DNA from: DATDCY01 sp031406795 [NCBI: Candidatus Rokuibacteriota bacterium]
GTDB lineage: Bacteria; JAUVQV01
NCBI GenBank assembly: GCA_031406795.1
Contig: JANOHV010000007.1
Coordinates: 1-64,000 of the forward strand
Length of the DNA stretch: 64,000 nt
Direction: 5' to 3'
Positions 9,054-18,974 of this stretch are shown here, one piece after another (the first letter of the stretch is position 1; the number at the start of each line of letters is the position of its first letter). The notes below the pieces were generated by a model. It saw only the letters and a program-made list of their open reading frames with translations, did not search any database and had not been told where the DNA came from. The translations under genes were made by a program, and so were the position numbers.

Positions 9054-9903
9054 GGGCGATCACCAGCATGTTGCTGCTTGAGACGGCGCGCAAGACGAGG
9101 TCCCGCAGCCCGGCCGGAGGTTCGTCGTAACGCACTCGCGCCGCGAAACCGTGGCCGCGCAGGAAGCCGCGCCACTGCCGCCAGGACTTGACGTTGATGT
9201 GCGTCTGCTCGTAGTACAGCTGCTCCATGGAGCGCTCGAAGCCCCGGTAACCCTGCGTTGCGCCGAGCCAGGCCTCGAAGAGGCGGCTCGCTGCCGTGCG
9301 GTCGGTCCCGCAGCAGAGGGCCAGGCCGTTCGGGGTGTGCAGCAGCAGCTCTCCCCCCGGCGCAAGCAGCGCGCGTGTGGCGGCGAGCAGCGGCGCGAGC
9401 TCGCGGTCGGAGAGGTGCTCGGCGACGTCGTTGAGGACGACGAAGTCGAAGGTGGCGCCCCCCTCCCCGCGCGCCGCCAGCTCTGCGACGTCAGCCTGGA
9501 GGAAACGGGCGGGGAGGCCGCATTCGGCCGCCCGCCGGGCCGCGCGGGCGACGAACTCCGCGGAGCGGTCGACGCCGGTGCAGGCGCAGCCGCGGGAGGC
9601 GAGTGCCAGCGCGAACTCCCCGTCGCCGCAGCCGACGTCGAGCACCGCGGCGCCGCGCCGGCCTGCGAGCACGTGCGCAAAGGTATAGCGGTTGTAGACG
9701 TGGACGCGGAAGCGCCCGTCCACGAGCTCGTGCAGCGGCGTGGCCTGGATCCGCGCGCGGTAGGTCTCATCGTAAAGCTCCCCCACCTCCGCAGAGTCGA
9801 GGGCGGGGCGCAGAGCGTTCAAGAAAGCAGTGATTGTCACCGAGGCCCGGGGTTGCCCGAGCTTCGCGACGATGGCCCCGATCTGCTCCCGCGTGAGGTG
9901 CAT
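9040..9903 (-). CDS. Class I SAM-dependent methyltransferase
   Basis: A 287-residue protein with VLDVGCGDGEFALALASRG, FLQADVAELAA, FDFVVLNDVAEHLSDREL and LAPGGELLLHTPNG. The ATG at 9903 shares one base with the upstream stop (TGATG), which decides the start. About 80 residues precede the SAM fold and may contact the substrate. Role as for its neighbours: glycan or lipid-carrier modification, unknown site. Confidence 0.82.
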   Translation of the reverse strand: MHLTREQIGAIVAKLGQPRASVTITAFLNALRPALDSAEVGELYDETYRARIQATPLHELVDGRFRVHVYNRYTFAHVLAGRRGAAVLDVGCGDGEFALALASRGCACTGVDRSAEFVARAARRAAECGLPARFLQADVAELAARGEGGATFDFVVLNDVAEHLSDRELAPLLAATRALLAPGGELLLHTPNGLALCCGTDRTAASRLFEAWLGATQGYRGFERSMEQLYYEQTHINVKSWRQWRGFLRGHGFAARVRYDEPPAGLRDLVLRAVSSSNMLVIAHVPR

Positions 9904-10667
9904 CACGCGTCCGTCCCGTCGGGCCGGGTAAAAACCATGAGGTGCTGGAGGGCCAGGGGGGACCGCCGCCCCCGGCTCGCCGCCATGAGCAGGTAGTCGA
10001 GGGGATAGTCGAGGCAGACCGCGGCGAAGTCCCCGAGTTTCCCGTTCGGCTGAATGGCGCGTCGCCCGAGGATGAAGCAGTGTCCCGAGAGGTGCGCCGC
10101 TCGCAGCCCCGCCTGCGCCCAAATTTCCTGCCAGGCCTCGACCGACTGGCCGAAGACGTGCTCGGCCGGATCGTCCCAGGTGCTCTCGATCAGCACCGCG
10201 CTGCCCCCGGGGGCGAGGACGCGCGCCGCTTCCGCCACCGCGCGCTGCTTGGCGGCCGGGGGCAGGTGTGAGAGGACCGTCACCGAGGTGACGATGTCGA
10301 AGGAGCCGTCAGGGAAGGGGAGTGCTTCGATCGACCCCTCGCGGGCGTCGAACCCCTTCTCGCGGCAAGCGCGCACGGCCTTGGGGGAGATGTCGATCCC
10401 CGTCGCGCGTGCGCCCATCCCGCGGCCGAAGAAGGCGAGCCAGCGGCCCCGCCCGCAGCCGAGGTCGAGCAGGCGCCGCCCGGCGGGGGCGATGCCAACG
10501 TCGCGCAGGGCGCGGCGCAGCGCGTGCCGTTGGATGCGGTCGAAGAAGCGGTTGAGCCAGAGCGGCTTGCCGGGGAAGCAGACCGCCGCCAGGTCGCGCC
10601 CCTCGACGGAGTGCGTCCGCAGCCAGTAGTCCCGATAGTCGCCCGGTCCCGGTTGTATCCCACTCAT
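9903..10667 (-). CDS. Class I SAM-dependent methyltransferase
   Basis: A 254-residue protein with LLDLGCGRGRWLAFF, ATGIDISPKAVRACREKG, EALPFPDGSFDIVTSVTVLSHL and VLAPGGSAVLIESTW. I start it at MSGIQPGPGDYRDYW (10667); an upstream Met gives nine unlikely residues. Conserved D-Y-x-x-Y-W near the N-terminus is common in polysaccharide-locus methyltransferases. It is followed with a 1-nt overlap by another methyltransferase. Confidence 0.82.
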   Translation of the reverse strand: MSGIQPGPGDYRDYWLRTHSVEGRDLAAVCFPGKPLWLNRFFDRIQRHALRRALRDVGIAPAGRRLLDLGCGRGRWLAFFGRGMGARATGIDISPKAVRACREKGFDAREGSIEALPFPDGSFDIVTSVTVLSHLPPAAKQRAVAEAARVLAPGGSAVLIESTWDDPAEHVFGQSVEAWQEIWAQAGLRAAHLSGHCFILGRRAIQPNGKLGDFAAVCLDYPLDYLLMAASRGRRSPLALQHLMVFTRPDGTDA

Positions 10668-10756
10668 TGGCCGCTTTGTCCTCCCCTGGCTCACGCGCCG
10701 TCATCGTACCCCACGCATGGCCCCGGTGGAAAGGCGCGCGCGCCGCCGGGGCACGC

Positions 10757-12031
10757 TCAGGCCGCGCTCGGGTCCGGCCGCCGGCCCGCGAGCGCGCGCG
10801 ACCCGGCGAGGATGGCCAGGAGCACCGCTGTGTAGCTCACGGACGAAGCTACGGCGACGCCCACGATGCCGAAGCCGGCCGCGAGGGAGAAGTAGTTGAG
10901 GGCAATGTTCAGGACCGCGCCAGCGACGGCGACGGTGGTCACGAATCCCGTGCGGTTGAGGTTGTACGAGAGCATCCCCGCGACCACCTTCCCCGCCGAC
11001 CAGGCGACGACGCCGGGGACCAGGGCCGCGAGGGGTAACGCCGCACCGGCGAACTCCTGCCCGTAGAGGAGAAGGATGAGCGGGCGCGCAAGAAGTGCGA
11101 GGAGCAGCCCGCAGCCCCCGCTGATCGCCAGCTGGGTGCGGAAGACGCGCCGGGCGAGCGCGTAGCTCTCCCCGGGTGGGGCGGTGCAGACGCGGTAGAG
11201 GCTCGCGGTGGAGAGGGCGCCGTCGAGGAGGAAGAGTGTCTCGGCCCAGCGGACGGCAACGGCGTAGAGCCCCACCGAGGCGCTCCCGAGCCAATAGTTC
11301 ACCATCACCTGGTCGGCTTTGAAGTGCAGCACATTCGCGATGTTGGCGACGAAGAGCAGGGAACTGAAGCGCAGGCTCGCGCCGAGCAGCTTGCCGCTTG
11401 GTGCGAGCGCAGGCTCAGTGCGGTGCACGACAGCGTAGCTGACGGCGACGCCGACGACGGTGGTCGCCGCTGCGAGGGCGACGAGGGCCGGCACGTCCAG
11501 CCGTCCGGCGGCGAGCAGGACGAAGACCCCGGCGGTGCTCGCGACGGCGAACCCGAGGGCGAGCCAGTGGCTCTGCACGATGCGGTTGAGCCCGGTCATG
11601 AGGCTCGACCAGACGAGGTTGTAGTACCGGAAGGGAGCAAGGAGAAAGGCGGTGAGCAGGATCCACCCAGGCACGTTCGGGAAGAACTGCTGCCAGAGGG
11701 GGATACCGAAGACGCCGGCGGCAGCCGCGGCCAGCCCCGCCCCGAGGGAGAAGGCGAGTCCAGTGCCGTGCACCTCAGCCAGGGGGCGGCCGCGGTTCGC
11801 GAGCTGGAAGAGCAGGCCGCTGCCGATACCGAGCGTGCCGAAGTCGACGAGGAAGGAGGTGAGGAGGTTGAAGATGTCGATTTGTCCCTTCAGACCGGGG
11901 CCGAGCGTGCGCGCGATCGCGATGCCCGCCGCCGTGCCGATCCCGAGCGTCGCCGTCTGCAGGACGAGGATGCGCAGGGCGTCCCCCTTGATGGACCCCG
12001 GGGGGAAGAGCGTGCGGATCCGCGCGATCAA
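10757..12031 (-). CDS. wzx: Oligosaccharide flippase, Wzx/MATE-like
   Basis: A protein of about 424 residues, almost entirely hydrophobic with roughly twelve predicted membrane segments. It carries the polysaccharide-transporter pattern of this superfamily (early LGIGTAAGIAIARTLGP segment, LFQLANRG loop, a polar pair in WAETLFLLDGAL). It would flip lipid-linked repeat units across the inner membrane. The likely start is a TTG whose last bases overlap the upstream TGA (TTGA), but the spacing from the G-rich upstream run is tight, so the N-terminus is uncertain. No polymerase (Wzy) was recognised in the window. Confidence 0.78.
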   Translation of the reverse strand: MIARIRTLFPPGSIKGDALRILVLQTATLGIGTAAGIAIARTLGPGLKGQIDIFNLLTSFLVDFGTLGIGSGLLFQLANRGRPLAEVHGTGLAFSLGAGLAAAAAGVFGIPLWQQFFPNVPGWILLTAFLLAPFRYYNLVWSSLMTGLNRIVQSHWLALGFAVASTAGVFVLLAAGRLDVPALVALAAATTVVGVAVSYAVVHRTEPALAPSGKLLGASLRFSSLLFVANIANVLHFKADQVMVNYWLGSASVGLYAVAVRWAETLFLLDGALSTASLYRVCTAPPGESYALARRVFRTQLAISGGCGLLLALLARPLILLLYGQEFAGAALPLAALVPGVVAWSAGKVVAGMLSYNLNRTGFVTTVAVAGAVLNIALNYFSLAAGFGIVGVAVASSVSYTAVLLAILAGSRALAGRRPDPSAA

Positions 12032-13101
12032 GCTCCCCCCCCCGGCGGGCCGAGCGCCTGGAGGATAGCCACGAGGTTCTCCTGCGCCGCCGCCGCGTAC
12101 TCTGCTGCCACGGAAGGGTCCGGGGGCTCCTTGTCGCGGGCGAGGCGCGCTGCAATGCGGGAAGCTAGAGTTGCGGAGTCGCCGAAGGGGAAAAGCTCCA
12201 TCCCGCGGGTCTCCCCGGTCGGGGTGGCGAGTACCGGCGTGCCGCAAATGATCGACTCGACGCGCGAGAGGCCATAGCTCTCGGTCCGAGTGCCGCGCAC
12301 GAAGAGGTCGCAGCGCCGCAGGACCTCGAGGGTCGACGCATGCGGTACGCCGGTGAGCGCCGTCACCCAGGGGCGTCCCGCCGTGACTGCAGCGCGGCAG
12401 TCGGCGGTCGGCTCGAGTACGAAGCCCCCATCGATCAGCAGGAGGCCGACATCAGGTCCCCCATGCGCCCGCACCCGCTCCACCGCCTCGGCGAGCGCGG
12501 GGAAACCGTAGTCGGGGAGGAAAGCCCCGACGGAGCAGACGGTCCGCCGGTGGCTCGCAAGGACGCGGGCTGCCTCGGGGGGGAGCGCCGCCGCGCCCGC
12601 GGGGGGCAGGGGCAGAAGGCTGCCGATCCGGGACACCGGCGCCTGCACCCCGAGGGGGCCCGTGAGCCACTCCCCAAGCCCCGCACCGGTGACGAGGAAG
12701 GCGTCGACGAGCCCCGCGAGGCGCCGCACGAGGCGCTGCCGGGACTGCTCGAAACCGCCGAACCGCTCCGGCAGGGTGCCGTCGTGGATGACCTTCACCC
12801 AGCGGAAGCGGCGCACGCGCTTGAGCAGCTCCCAGGCGGCGGGCGCCGTGCCCCCGCGGTACTCGACGAAAATCGTTCCGGAGTCGAGGCAAACGTCGCG
12901 CTGCCCAGCGCCCCGGAAGTGGCGCCAGACGCTCGAGAAGGAGGGCAGGACCGGGTCCCGACCCACCTCCGGGTGCTGCCGCAGCTCCTTCGCGACGCAG
13001 GGGTAGCCCGCCGCGGCGAGGTGCCGGTGGAGGTTCGCGTCGAAAACGCTCACGCCGCCATGCGGGGGGGGGAAGGGGCCGAGGAGGTAGAGCCTCCTCA
13101 C
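12028..13101 (-). CDS. Glycosyltransferase (GT4/GT1-like)
   Basis: A 357-residue protein starting VRRLYLLGPFPPPHGGVSVF, the glycine-rich N-terminal loop of GT-B enzymes. The C-terminal half has LRRCDLFVRGTRTESYGLSR and VESIICGTPVLATPTGETRG, the usual E-x7-E-like sugar-nucleotide site. The GTG start at 13101 overlaps the asnB stop (GTGA), which rules out the longer upstream-extended frame. Member of the minus-strand polysaccharide operon. Confidence 0.82.
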   Translation of the reverse strand: MRRLYLLGPFPPPHGGVSVFDANLHRHLAAAGYPCVAKELRQHPEVGRDPVLPSFSSVWRHFRGAGQRDVCLDSGTIFVEYRGGTAPAAWELLKRVRRFRWVKVIHDGTLPERFGGFEQSRQRLVRRLAGLVDAFLVTGAGLGEWLTGPLGVQAPVSRIGSLLPLPPAGAAALPPEAARVLASHRRTVCSVGAFLPDYGFPALAEAVERVRAHGGPDVGLLLIDGGFVLEPTADCRAAVTAGRPWVTALTGVPHASTLEVLRRCDLFVRGTRTESYGLSRVESIICGTPVLATPTGETRGMELFPFGDSATLASRIAARLARDKEPPDPSVAAEYAAAAQENLVAILQALGPPGGGA

Positions 13102-14996
13102 CCGACGAATTCCTTCCACCAGAGCGCCAGGTTGAGCAGCAGCCAGCCGTGGATACGGCGCTCGCCGGCGAGGAGTCGACGCACCTCGCCGCGGTCCAGC
13201 AGGTCGGTGGCGTCGCAAAAAGATTCGAGTTCCTTCCCGACGCGTTCGCCCAGCCTCCCCATGAACCACTCGGTCACCGGCACGCCGAACCCCTGCTTGG
13301 GACGGTCGATCAGCTCATCGGGTATCAGCCCGCGCACTGCTTTCTTCAGGATGTGCTTGAGCTCCCCGTCGCGGGTCTTGACGGCGCTCGGGATGCTCAG
13401 CGCCAGAGAGACGAACTCGTGGTCCAGGAAAGGGACTCGCCCTTCGAGCGAGACCCCCATGCTCATCTTGTCCACGCGCATCAGCAGCAGCTCGGGCAGT
13501 CGCAGGTTCAGGTCGAGGTAGCTCATCCAGTGGAGGTTGGAAGGCTCCCAGGCCTTCGCCTCGAACCTCTCGCGGATCGGCCGCAGAACTTCCCAGGAGG
13601 TGAGTCCGGCGAACTTCTCGCGCAGCCGCGGCGAAAGCAGCCGACGCTTCTGCGCGTCGGTGAACGCCTCGGCGCCCCCCCAGAAAATCGGCTGCCCGAG
13701 GCTCGCCCGCCGCAGCCACTCGTACCGGGTGTCCTGGTCCTTCCCGAGCGCCCGCAGCGCGCCGACGCCCAAGCGCTTGAGGACCCGCGGCACCGGGAGG
13801 TCGTCGTACTGCTGCGTGCGCAGCGCGGTCTTCCAAGCGGGGTAGCCCCAGAAGAGTTCGTCTGCCCCTTCGCCGACCTGGCAGACGATGACGCCGTTGT
13901 CCCGCGCGAGCTTCGAGACGTAGTAGACGGGGACGCAGACCGGGTCGGCGATCGGCTCGTCCTGCAGGCGCACCATGGTCGGCAGGAAGTCGATGAGGTC
14001 GTCGACGGTCAGCAGCAGCTCGTGGTGCTCGGCGCCGACCTCGCGCGCCATCCTGCGCGCGAACTCCAGCTCGTTCCGGTAGCTGGCGAACTGCCCCTCG
14101 TACCCGATGGTGAAGGTCTTGATCGGCGCGCGCTCCCCCTCGGAGAACAGCGCGGCGTTGGTGCTCGAGTCGATCCCGCCCGAGAGGAAGACTCCGACGG
14201 GGACGTCGCTGACCTTGCGCAGGCGCACCGCGGTCCGCAGTTCCGCGAGGACCCGGTGCGCTATCTCCTCCTCGGAAACGCCACGCAGGGGCGTCACGTG
14301 GTCCCAGACGTCCCAGTAGCGCTGCTCCCGGACGTCGCCGTTTTCGCGAAAGCGCAGCCAGGTGCCCGGCGGCAGCTTGCGAATCCCCTCGAACAGGGTC
14401 TTGGGCGCCGGGACGGTCAAGAACGACAGGTAGTGAAAGAGCGACTCCTCGTCCACTGCGCGGCGCTGGTCCGGGTCGAGCAGCAGCGCTTTGATCTCGG
14501 AGGCGAAGGCGACCCGGCCGTGGTGGACAGAGTAGTAGAGCGGTTTGATCCCGATGCGGTCGCGGACCAGCCACAGTTCGCGCGCGCGGCCGTCCCAGAG
14601 CGCAAAGGCGAACATCCCTCGGAGGCGGTCGATGCAGTCGATCCCCCACTGCTCGAAGGCGTGAAGGATGACTTCCGTGTCGGAGTGGTCGGTTCGCCAG
14701 CGGTGCCCGCCGAGCTGTTCGAGCTCGGCCCGGATCTCGGCGTGGTTGTAAATCTCGCCGTTGAAGACGACCTGGAGCATGCCGTCCTCGTTGCCCATCG
14801 GCTGGGCGGCGCAGTCCGAAAGGTCGATGATCGAGAGGCGCCGGTGCCCGAGGCCGATCCGGCCGTCGGGGGAGACCCACGTTCCCGCGCCGTCGGGGCC
14901 CCGGTGGGCCATGGCGTCGCGCATCCGCGAGACGAACCCCTCAGTGATGGCGGAGGCGCCGGCCGTGAACGCCAGCGCACCGGTGATCCCGCACAA
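13098..14996 (-). CDS. asnB: Asparagine synthase (glutamine-hydrolysing)
   Basis: A complete 632-residue protein. The N-terminal glutaminase domain begins Met-Cys-Gly-Ile (catalytic Cys2), with AHRGPDGAG and FNGEIYNHAEIRAELE. The C-terminal synthetase domain has the PP-loop VFLSGGIDSSTNAALFSEG and GEGADELFWGYP. The start codon is TTG, directly after the TAG of the upstream oxidoreductase, which keeps Cys2 in place. It is likely an amidotransferase acting in the polysaccharide pathway; ordinary asparagine synthesis is equally possible. Confidence 0.95.
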   Translation of the reverse strand: MCGITGALAFTAGASAITEGFVSRMRDAMAHRGPDGAGTWVSPDGRIGLGHRRLSIIDLSDCAAQPMGNEDGMLQVVFNGEIYNHAEIRAELEQLGGHRWRTDHSDTEVILHAFEQWGIDCIDRLRGMFAFALWDGRARELWLVRDRIGIKPLYYSVHHGRVAFASEIKALLLDPDQRRAVDEESLFHYLSFLTVPAPKTLFEGIRKLPPGTWLRFRENGDVREQRYWDVWDHVTPLRGVSEEEIAHRVLAELRTAVRLRKVSDVPVGVFLSGGIDSSTNAALFSEGERAPIKTFTIGYEGQFASYRNELEFARRMAREVGAEHHELLLTVDDLIDFLPTMVRLQDEPIADPVCVPVYYVSKLARDNGVIVCQVGEGADELFWGYPAWKTALRTQQYDDLPVPRVLKRLGVGALRALGKDQDTRYEWLRRASLGQPIFWGGAEAFTDAQKRRLLSPRLREKFAGLTSWEVLRPIRERFEAKAWEPSNLHWMSYLDLNLRLPELLLMRVDKMSMGVSLEGRVPFLDHEFVSLALSIPSAVKTRDGELKHILKKAVRGLIPDELIDRPKQGFGVPVTEWFMGRLGERVGKELESFCDATDLLDRGEVRRLLAGERRIHGWLLLNLALWWKEFVG

Positions 14997-17150
14997 CTAC
15001 GGCGTCCCCTCAAGCTGCGCTTCCACGCGCAGCGCGATTTCAGTCGCCTGGACCTGCTGCTCCAGGGGGATCGGCCACTCGCCGCCGTCCTGCACGGCGC
15101 GCGCGAACGCGACGAGTTCCTCCTGGTGCCCCTTCTCAACCGCCGCGGTCTCGAGACCGCGGGTTTTCGCCCCGTACACGGAGAGTTTCCGGTAGTTGTC
15201 GAGCACAAAGACCCGGCCGTCCGAAAACGCCTCGAGCCGTTCCTTGGGGTAGTCGCCCGAACCGAGCGCGGTGTACGTCAAGGATGCGACGGAGCCGTCG
15301 TCGTAGTCCACGGTGGCGATGAAGTTGTCGCGCGCGCCGTAGTGATTCGTGGCCGGGCGGATCGCCTTCGTCGACACCGAGACGAAACGGCTGCCGGTGA
15401 GGTAGGCGAACAGGTCGTACACGTGGCAAGCCTCGCCGAGGTTGCGGCCGCCCCCCTCGCTCCCGTGGACCCAGTGGTCGAGGGGGATGTGCCCGGCGTT
15501 CATCGTGTAGGCGAGGACCACGGGGTTGCTGCGCCCGGCGAGCGCTTGGCGCAACGCGCGCGCATGGGGCGAAAATCTCCGGTTGAAGCCCGTGAGCAGG
15601 ACCGGCGGCGGAGCCCCGCCGGGGCGCTTCCCGTAGAAGCCGACCAGCCGTTCGAGGCCCTCGCGCGTCAGCGAGAGCGGCTTCTCGACGAGGACGTGCT
15701 TGCCGGCCTCGAGAGCCGCGAGAGCCATCTGCGCGTGCAAGTTGTGCCGCGTGGTGATAAGTACGGCGTCCACCGCGGGGTCGGCGAGCGCCTCCCGGTA
15801 GTCCGTGGCCGCCGTGGCCGCGCCGAACTGCTTCGCCACGGCGGCGGCGTTGGCGCCCGAGCGGCTGACGACCGACTGGATGTGGTAGGTCGACGAGAGC
15901 GCCTGGAGATTGGGCAGGTGCGTCCCCTTGGCGAAGCCGCCGGCGCCCACGACGGCGATCCGCACCTTCCCGGGCCCCGCCGGTTTCGCGTACGGGTTGG
16001 GCAGGGACCGGGCCGGCGCGTCCGCGTCGGCGGCGCGGGGGTAGGAGAGCAGAACCATCAGCGGGCGCTCCCCGGGCCGCTTCAGGGATTCATAGGCCTC
16101 GGCCGCCAGGTCGACCGGGTAGACGGCGGCCACGAGGGGGGCGACCTTCACGGCGCCTTCGGCCGTCAGACGCAGATACTCCGCCATGTTCCGGTTTTCG
16201 GTCCAGCGGACGTACGCGACCGGGTAGTCGAGCCCCCGCTCCTCGTAAGCCTCGTCGTACCGGCCGGGACCGTAGGAGGTCGAGATGAAAAAATCGAGCT
16301 CCTTCTTGTAGAAATCGCCGCGGTTAAGGTGCAGTCCCACGTCGCCGACGAGGACGACGCGGCCCTTTCTCCGGCACATGCCGAACGCGGTCGAAACGAT
16401 GGCGTCGGACGGCGAAGCCGCGGTGATGATCACGCCGTCGGCGCCCACCCCGTCGGTGAGTCGGGCCACCTGCGCCACGTCCGGCCCGTCGTCAGGATGG
16501 ATGCCGTGCGCCGCCCCGAGCGTGCCCGCCAGGGCGATGCGTTCGCGGTCGAGATCGGTGCCGATGACCCGGCAGCCGTTAGCCCGCAGTAACTGGACCG
16601 TCAGCTGCCCGAGGATGCCAAGCCCGAGCACCACGAATGTCTCGCCGAGGGTTGGCTGGGCCCGGCGTACCCCTTGAAGCGCGATCGCTCCGAGAGTCAC
16701 GGTACTGGCGGCGTCGAGGTCGAGTCCCGCGGGGACCGCGACGACGAGGTTGCGCGGGACGCGGACGATCTCCGCGTGGTTGGCGTACTGCGCGCCGGCA
16801 CAGGCGACACGGTCGCCCGGTCTCAGGTCGTCGACGCCGGCACCGATTTCGACGACCTCCCCCGCGGCGGAATACCCCGTCGGGCTCCCCGCCTGCAGTT
16901 TGCCCTCCACGACGCTGCGGGTGTGGGCCAGTCCCTGGGTCGCGACCATCTCCAGGGCCTTGCGGACCTTGGCCGGCTCCTTGAGGGCGCGCTTCCAGAG
17001 GGGAATGCCGCTTCCCTGGAGCCCGCTCATTTCGGTCCCCGCGGAAATGCAGGAGCGCTCCACCCGGATCAGGATGGTTCCCGGCTCGACCAGCGGCGCG
17101 GGAACTGCCTCGACGACGGCCTGCCCCTGGCGGATCAGGACTTGTTTCAA
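14997..17150 (-). CDS. Bi-domain oxidoreductase: zinc-type alcohol dehydrogenase plus Gfo/Idh/MocA
   Basis: About 717 residues. Residues 1-360 form an MDR alcohol-dehydrogenase-like domain (GYSAAGEVVEIG, GDRVACAG, VLGLGILGQLTVQLLRANG). Residues 390-717 form a Gfo/Idh/MocA domain (VRIAVVGAGGFAKGTHLPNL, LVEKPLSLTREGL, DYDDGSVASLTY). This fusion is frequent in polysaccharide loci next to heparinase-like proteins and asnB. The chosen TTG gives the canonical LKQVLIRQGQ start and follows an AGAGGG; an upstream ATG would add 21 poorly conserved residues. First gene of the long minus-strand operon. Substrate unknown, presumably a nucleotide sugar. Confidence 0.88.
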   Translation of the reverse strand: MKQVLIRQGQAVVEAVPAPLVEPGTILIRVERSCISAGTEMSGLQGSGIPLWKRALKEPAKVRKALEMVATQGLAHTRSVVEGKLQAGSPTGYSAAGEVVEIGAGVDDLRPGDRVACAGAQYANHAEIVRVPRNLVVAVPAGLDLDAASTVTLGAIALQGVRRAQPTLGETFVVLGLGILGQLTVQLLRANGCRVIGTDLDRERIALAGTLGAAHGIHPDDGPDVAQVARLTDGVGADGVIITAASPSDAIVSTAFGMCRRKGRVVLVGDVGLHLNRGDFYKKELDFFISTSYGPGRYDEAYEERGLDYPVAYVRWTENRNMAEYLRLTAEGAVKVAPLVAAVYPVDLAAEAYESLKRPGERPLMVLLSYPRAADADAPARSLPNPYAKPAGPGKVRIAVVGAGGFAKGTHLPNLQALSSTYHIQSVVSRSGANAAAVAKQFGAATAATDYREALADPAVDAVLITTRHNLHAQMALAALEAGKHVLVEKPLSLTREGLERLVGFYGKRPGGAPPPVLLTGFNRRFSPHARALRQALAGRSNPVVLAYTMNAGHIPLDHWVHGSEGGGRNLGEACHVYDLFAYLTGSRFVSVSTKAIRPATNHYGARDNFIATVDYDDGSVASLTYTALGSGDYPKERLEAFSDGRVFVLDNYRKLSVYGAKTRGLETAAVEKGHQEELVAFARAVQDGGEWPIPLEQQVQATEIALRVEAQLEGTP

Positions 17151-17376
17151 AGGACACCCTCTCGGACCAAAGCGGCTGCGTGCATACCGTGTGAAAATAC
17201 CACACTGCCGCATCTTTCTCCACGCGAGTGCCAGCTGGAGGCGACGACGGGGACAGGCGCCCCGGTTTGAGCATTGCCTTGAGAATGCAGGCGTTTTCAG
17301 GAAGTTTTGCCGTTGGTTGACAGGGTCCGGGTGCCGGGCCGCGCCGCTGACGGGCCGTTTGGGGCGGCGTGCTTCT

Positions 17377-18168
17377 CTACGCGCGCCGTCGCACCGGAAC
17401 CGCCTCGCTGACCGCGAAGAGCGCCGCCGCGGCCACGACGATCGACGGCCCAGCCGGCGTGTCCCAGCGCAGGGAGCCCCAGAGACCGCCGCCGACGGCG
17501 AGGCAGCCCACGAGCGAGGCTGCGACGGCCATCGCCTCCGGCGAGCGGGCGAACCGCCGTGCGGCGGCGGCGGGGATGATCAGCAGCGCGGTGATCAGCA
17601 GCATGCCGACGACCTTCATCATCAGCGCCACGACCACGGCCAGCAGCAGCACGAAGGCCGACTGGATCACCTCGACGCGAGCGCCCTCGACGCGGGCCAG
17701 TTCCTCGTGCACGGTCATGGCGAGCAGGGGCTTCCAGAGAACGATGAGAGCGGCGAGCGCCGCGATACCGCCGCCGTAGATCCAGAGCAGGTCCCCACGC
17801 GTGACGGCGAGTACGTCGCCGAAGAGGTAGGCGATGAGGTCCACGCGCAGCGTTTCGAGAAAGGCCACGGTCACGAGGCCGAGCGAGAGGGCGCCGTGGG
17901 AGAGGATGCCGAGGATTGCGTCCCCGGGCAGCCGCTGACGACGCTGCAGGGCGAGCAGCAGCAGGGCGACGCCCGCGCAGACGGCGAGCACGCCGAGCGC
18001 GAGGTTCACGTGCAGCGCGAACCCGAGTGCCACCCCGAGCAGCGAGGCGTGGGCCAGCGTGTCGCCGAAGTAGGCCATCCGCCGCCAGATGACGAACGAG
18101 CCGAACGGTCCCGCGACAAGGGCCACCCCGGCCCCGGCGGCCAGCGCGCGCCAGAGAAAATCATCCAC
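17377..18168 (-). CDS. znuB: Zinc/manganese ABC transporter permease
   Basis: A 263-residue ABC-3 family permease. It has about eight hydrophobic segments and the conserved [19 protein letters not shown] near the N-terminus, [13 protein letters not shown], and [20 protein letters not shown]. It forms the membrane channel of a high-affinity zinc (or manganese) importer. The start overlaps the end of znuC by 8 nt, so the two are coupled. Zinc is favoured over manganese because the binding protein has a His-rich loop. Confidence 0.92.
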   Translation of the reverse strand: MDDFLWRALAAGAGVALVAGPFGSFVIWRRMAYFGDTLAHASLLGVALGFALHVNLALGVLAVCAGVALLLLALQRRQRLPGDAILGILSHGALSLGLVTVAFLETLRVDLIAYLFGDVLAVTRGDLLWIYGGGIAALAALIVLWKPLLAMTVHEELARVEGARVEVIQSAFVLLLAVVVALMMKVVGMLLITALLIIPAAAARRFARSPEAMAVAASLVGCLAVGGGLWGSLRWDTPAGPSIVVAAAALFAVSEAVPVRRRA

Positions 18169-18910
18169 CGTGCCGGCCTCCGGCGTCGCAGGCGTCGTCC
18201 TGCCCGTGGCGGTGGGCGTAGAGCGCGAAGCCCGGGGCGCTCATCGGGAAGAGGCGCAGGTACGCCGGGTCGCTGGAGACGGCCAGGGGCGCCCCGGTGC
18301 AGCAGACCGTGCGGTTGAGACAGACGACGCGATCCGTGGAGCTCATCACGAGGTGCAGGTCGTGCGAGACCATCAGCACCCCGCACCCGCATTCGTCGCG
18401 GATGCTCGTGATGAGCGCGAAGAGTTCCTCCTGGCCCGCGAGGTCGACCCCCTGGCTCGGCTCGTCGAGCACCAGCAGTTCGGGATCGCGCAGCAGCGCG
18501 CGCGCCAGCAGCACGCGCTGCATCTCGCCGCCGGAGATCGACTGGATCGGGGTCTGCAGCGTCCGGGGCGCGCCGACCCGGACGAGCGCCTGCTCGACGC
18601 GGCCCCCGGCGTCCGGAGCCGCCATCGCGAGAAAGCGGCGGACCGTGAGGGGGAGGGCCGGGTCGACCGTGAGGCGCTGGGGCATGTAGCCGATCCGCAG
18701 GCCCGGTTTGAGCCAGAGCTCGCCGCGCCCCGGCTTGAGCAGCCCGAGCGCAACTCGCAGCAGGGTTGTTTTGCCGGCGCCGTTGGGCCCGATGAGGGTC
18801 ACGATCTCCCCGGCGGCCACCGCAAGCTCCACGCCCTCGAGCACGCGCGTGGCGCCGAGATCGACGGTGACGCCGCGCAAAGAGAGCAGCGGGCGGCCGG
18901 ATTTTTCCAT
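18161..18910 (-). CDS. znuC: Zinc ABC transporter ATP-binding protein
   Basis: A 249-residue ABC ATPase: Walker [11 protein letters not shown]-loop GYMPQRL, signature [16 protein letters not shown], Walker [13 protein letters not shown], and the switch histidine in VMVSHD-like [10 protein letters not shown]. The start is placed at [10 protein letters not shown], since the further-upstream Met lies nearly at the divergent znuA gene. The C-terminus is rich in His, Asp and Cys ([17 protein letters not shown]), suggesting metal binding. Energises ZnuB. Confidence 0.93.
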   Translation of the reverse strand: MEKSGRPLLSLRGVTVDLGATRVLEGVELAVAAGEIVTLIGPNGAGKTTLLRVALGLLKPGRGELWLKPGLRIGYMPQRLTVDPALPLTVRRFLAMAAPDAGGRVEQALVRVGAPRTLQTPIQSISGGEMQRVLLARALLRDPELLVLDEPSQGVDLAGQEELFALITSIRDECGCGVLMVSHDLHLVMSSTDRVVCLNRTVCCTGAPLAVSSDPAYLRLFPMSAPGFALYAHRHGQDDACDAGGRHGG

Positions 18911-18974
18911 TTGAGGCATGCCGCAGTGTATCATTCGTCGCGTGCGCCGGATAACTCAAGGAGCAGGCACCAGG

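Noticed and set aside
13149-16592. 1147-codon open frame on the plus strand
   Set aside because: Antisense to asnB and the bi-domain oxidoreductase, composition typical of reverse-complement high-GC coding; no domain recognised.
17160-17230. Sigma-54 promoter for the minus-strand polysaccharide operon
   Set aside because: A TGGCAC is present on the minus strand, but the required TTGC at the -12 position is missing.
18911-18974. Zur box between znuC and znuA
   Set aside because: The location is right but no convincing palindrome of the known Zur type could be read.
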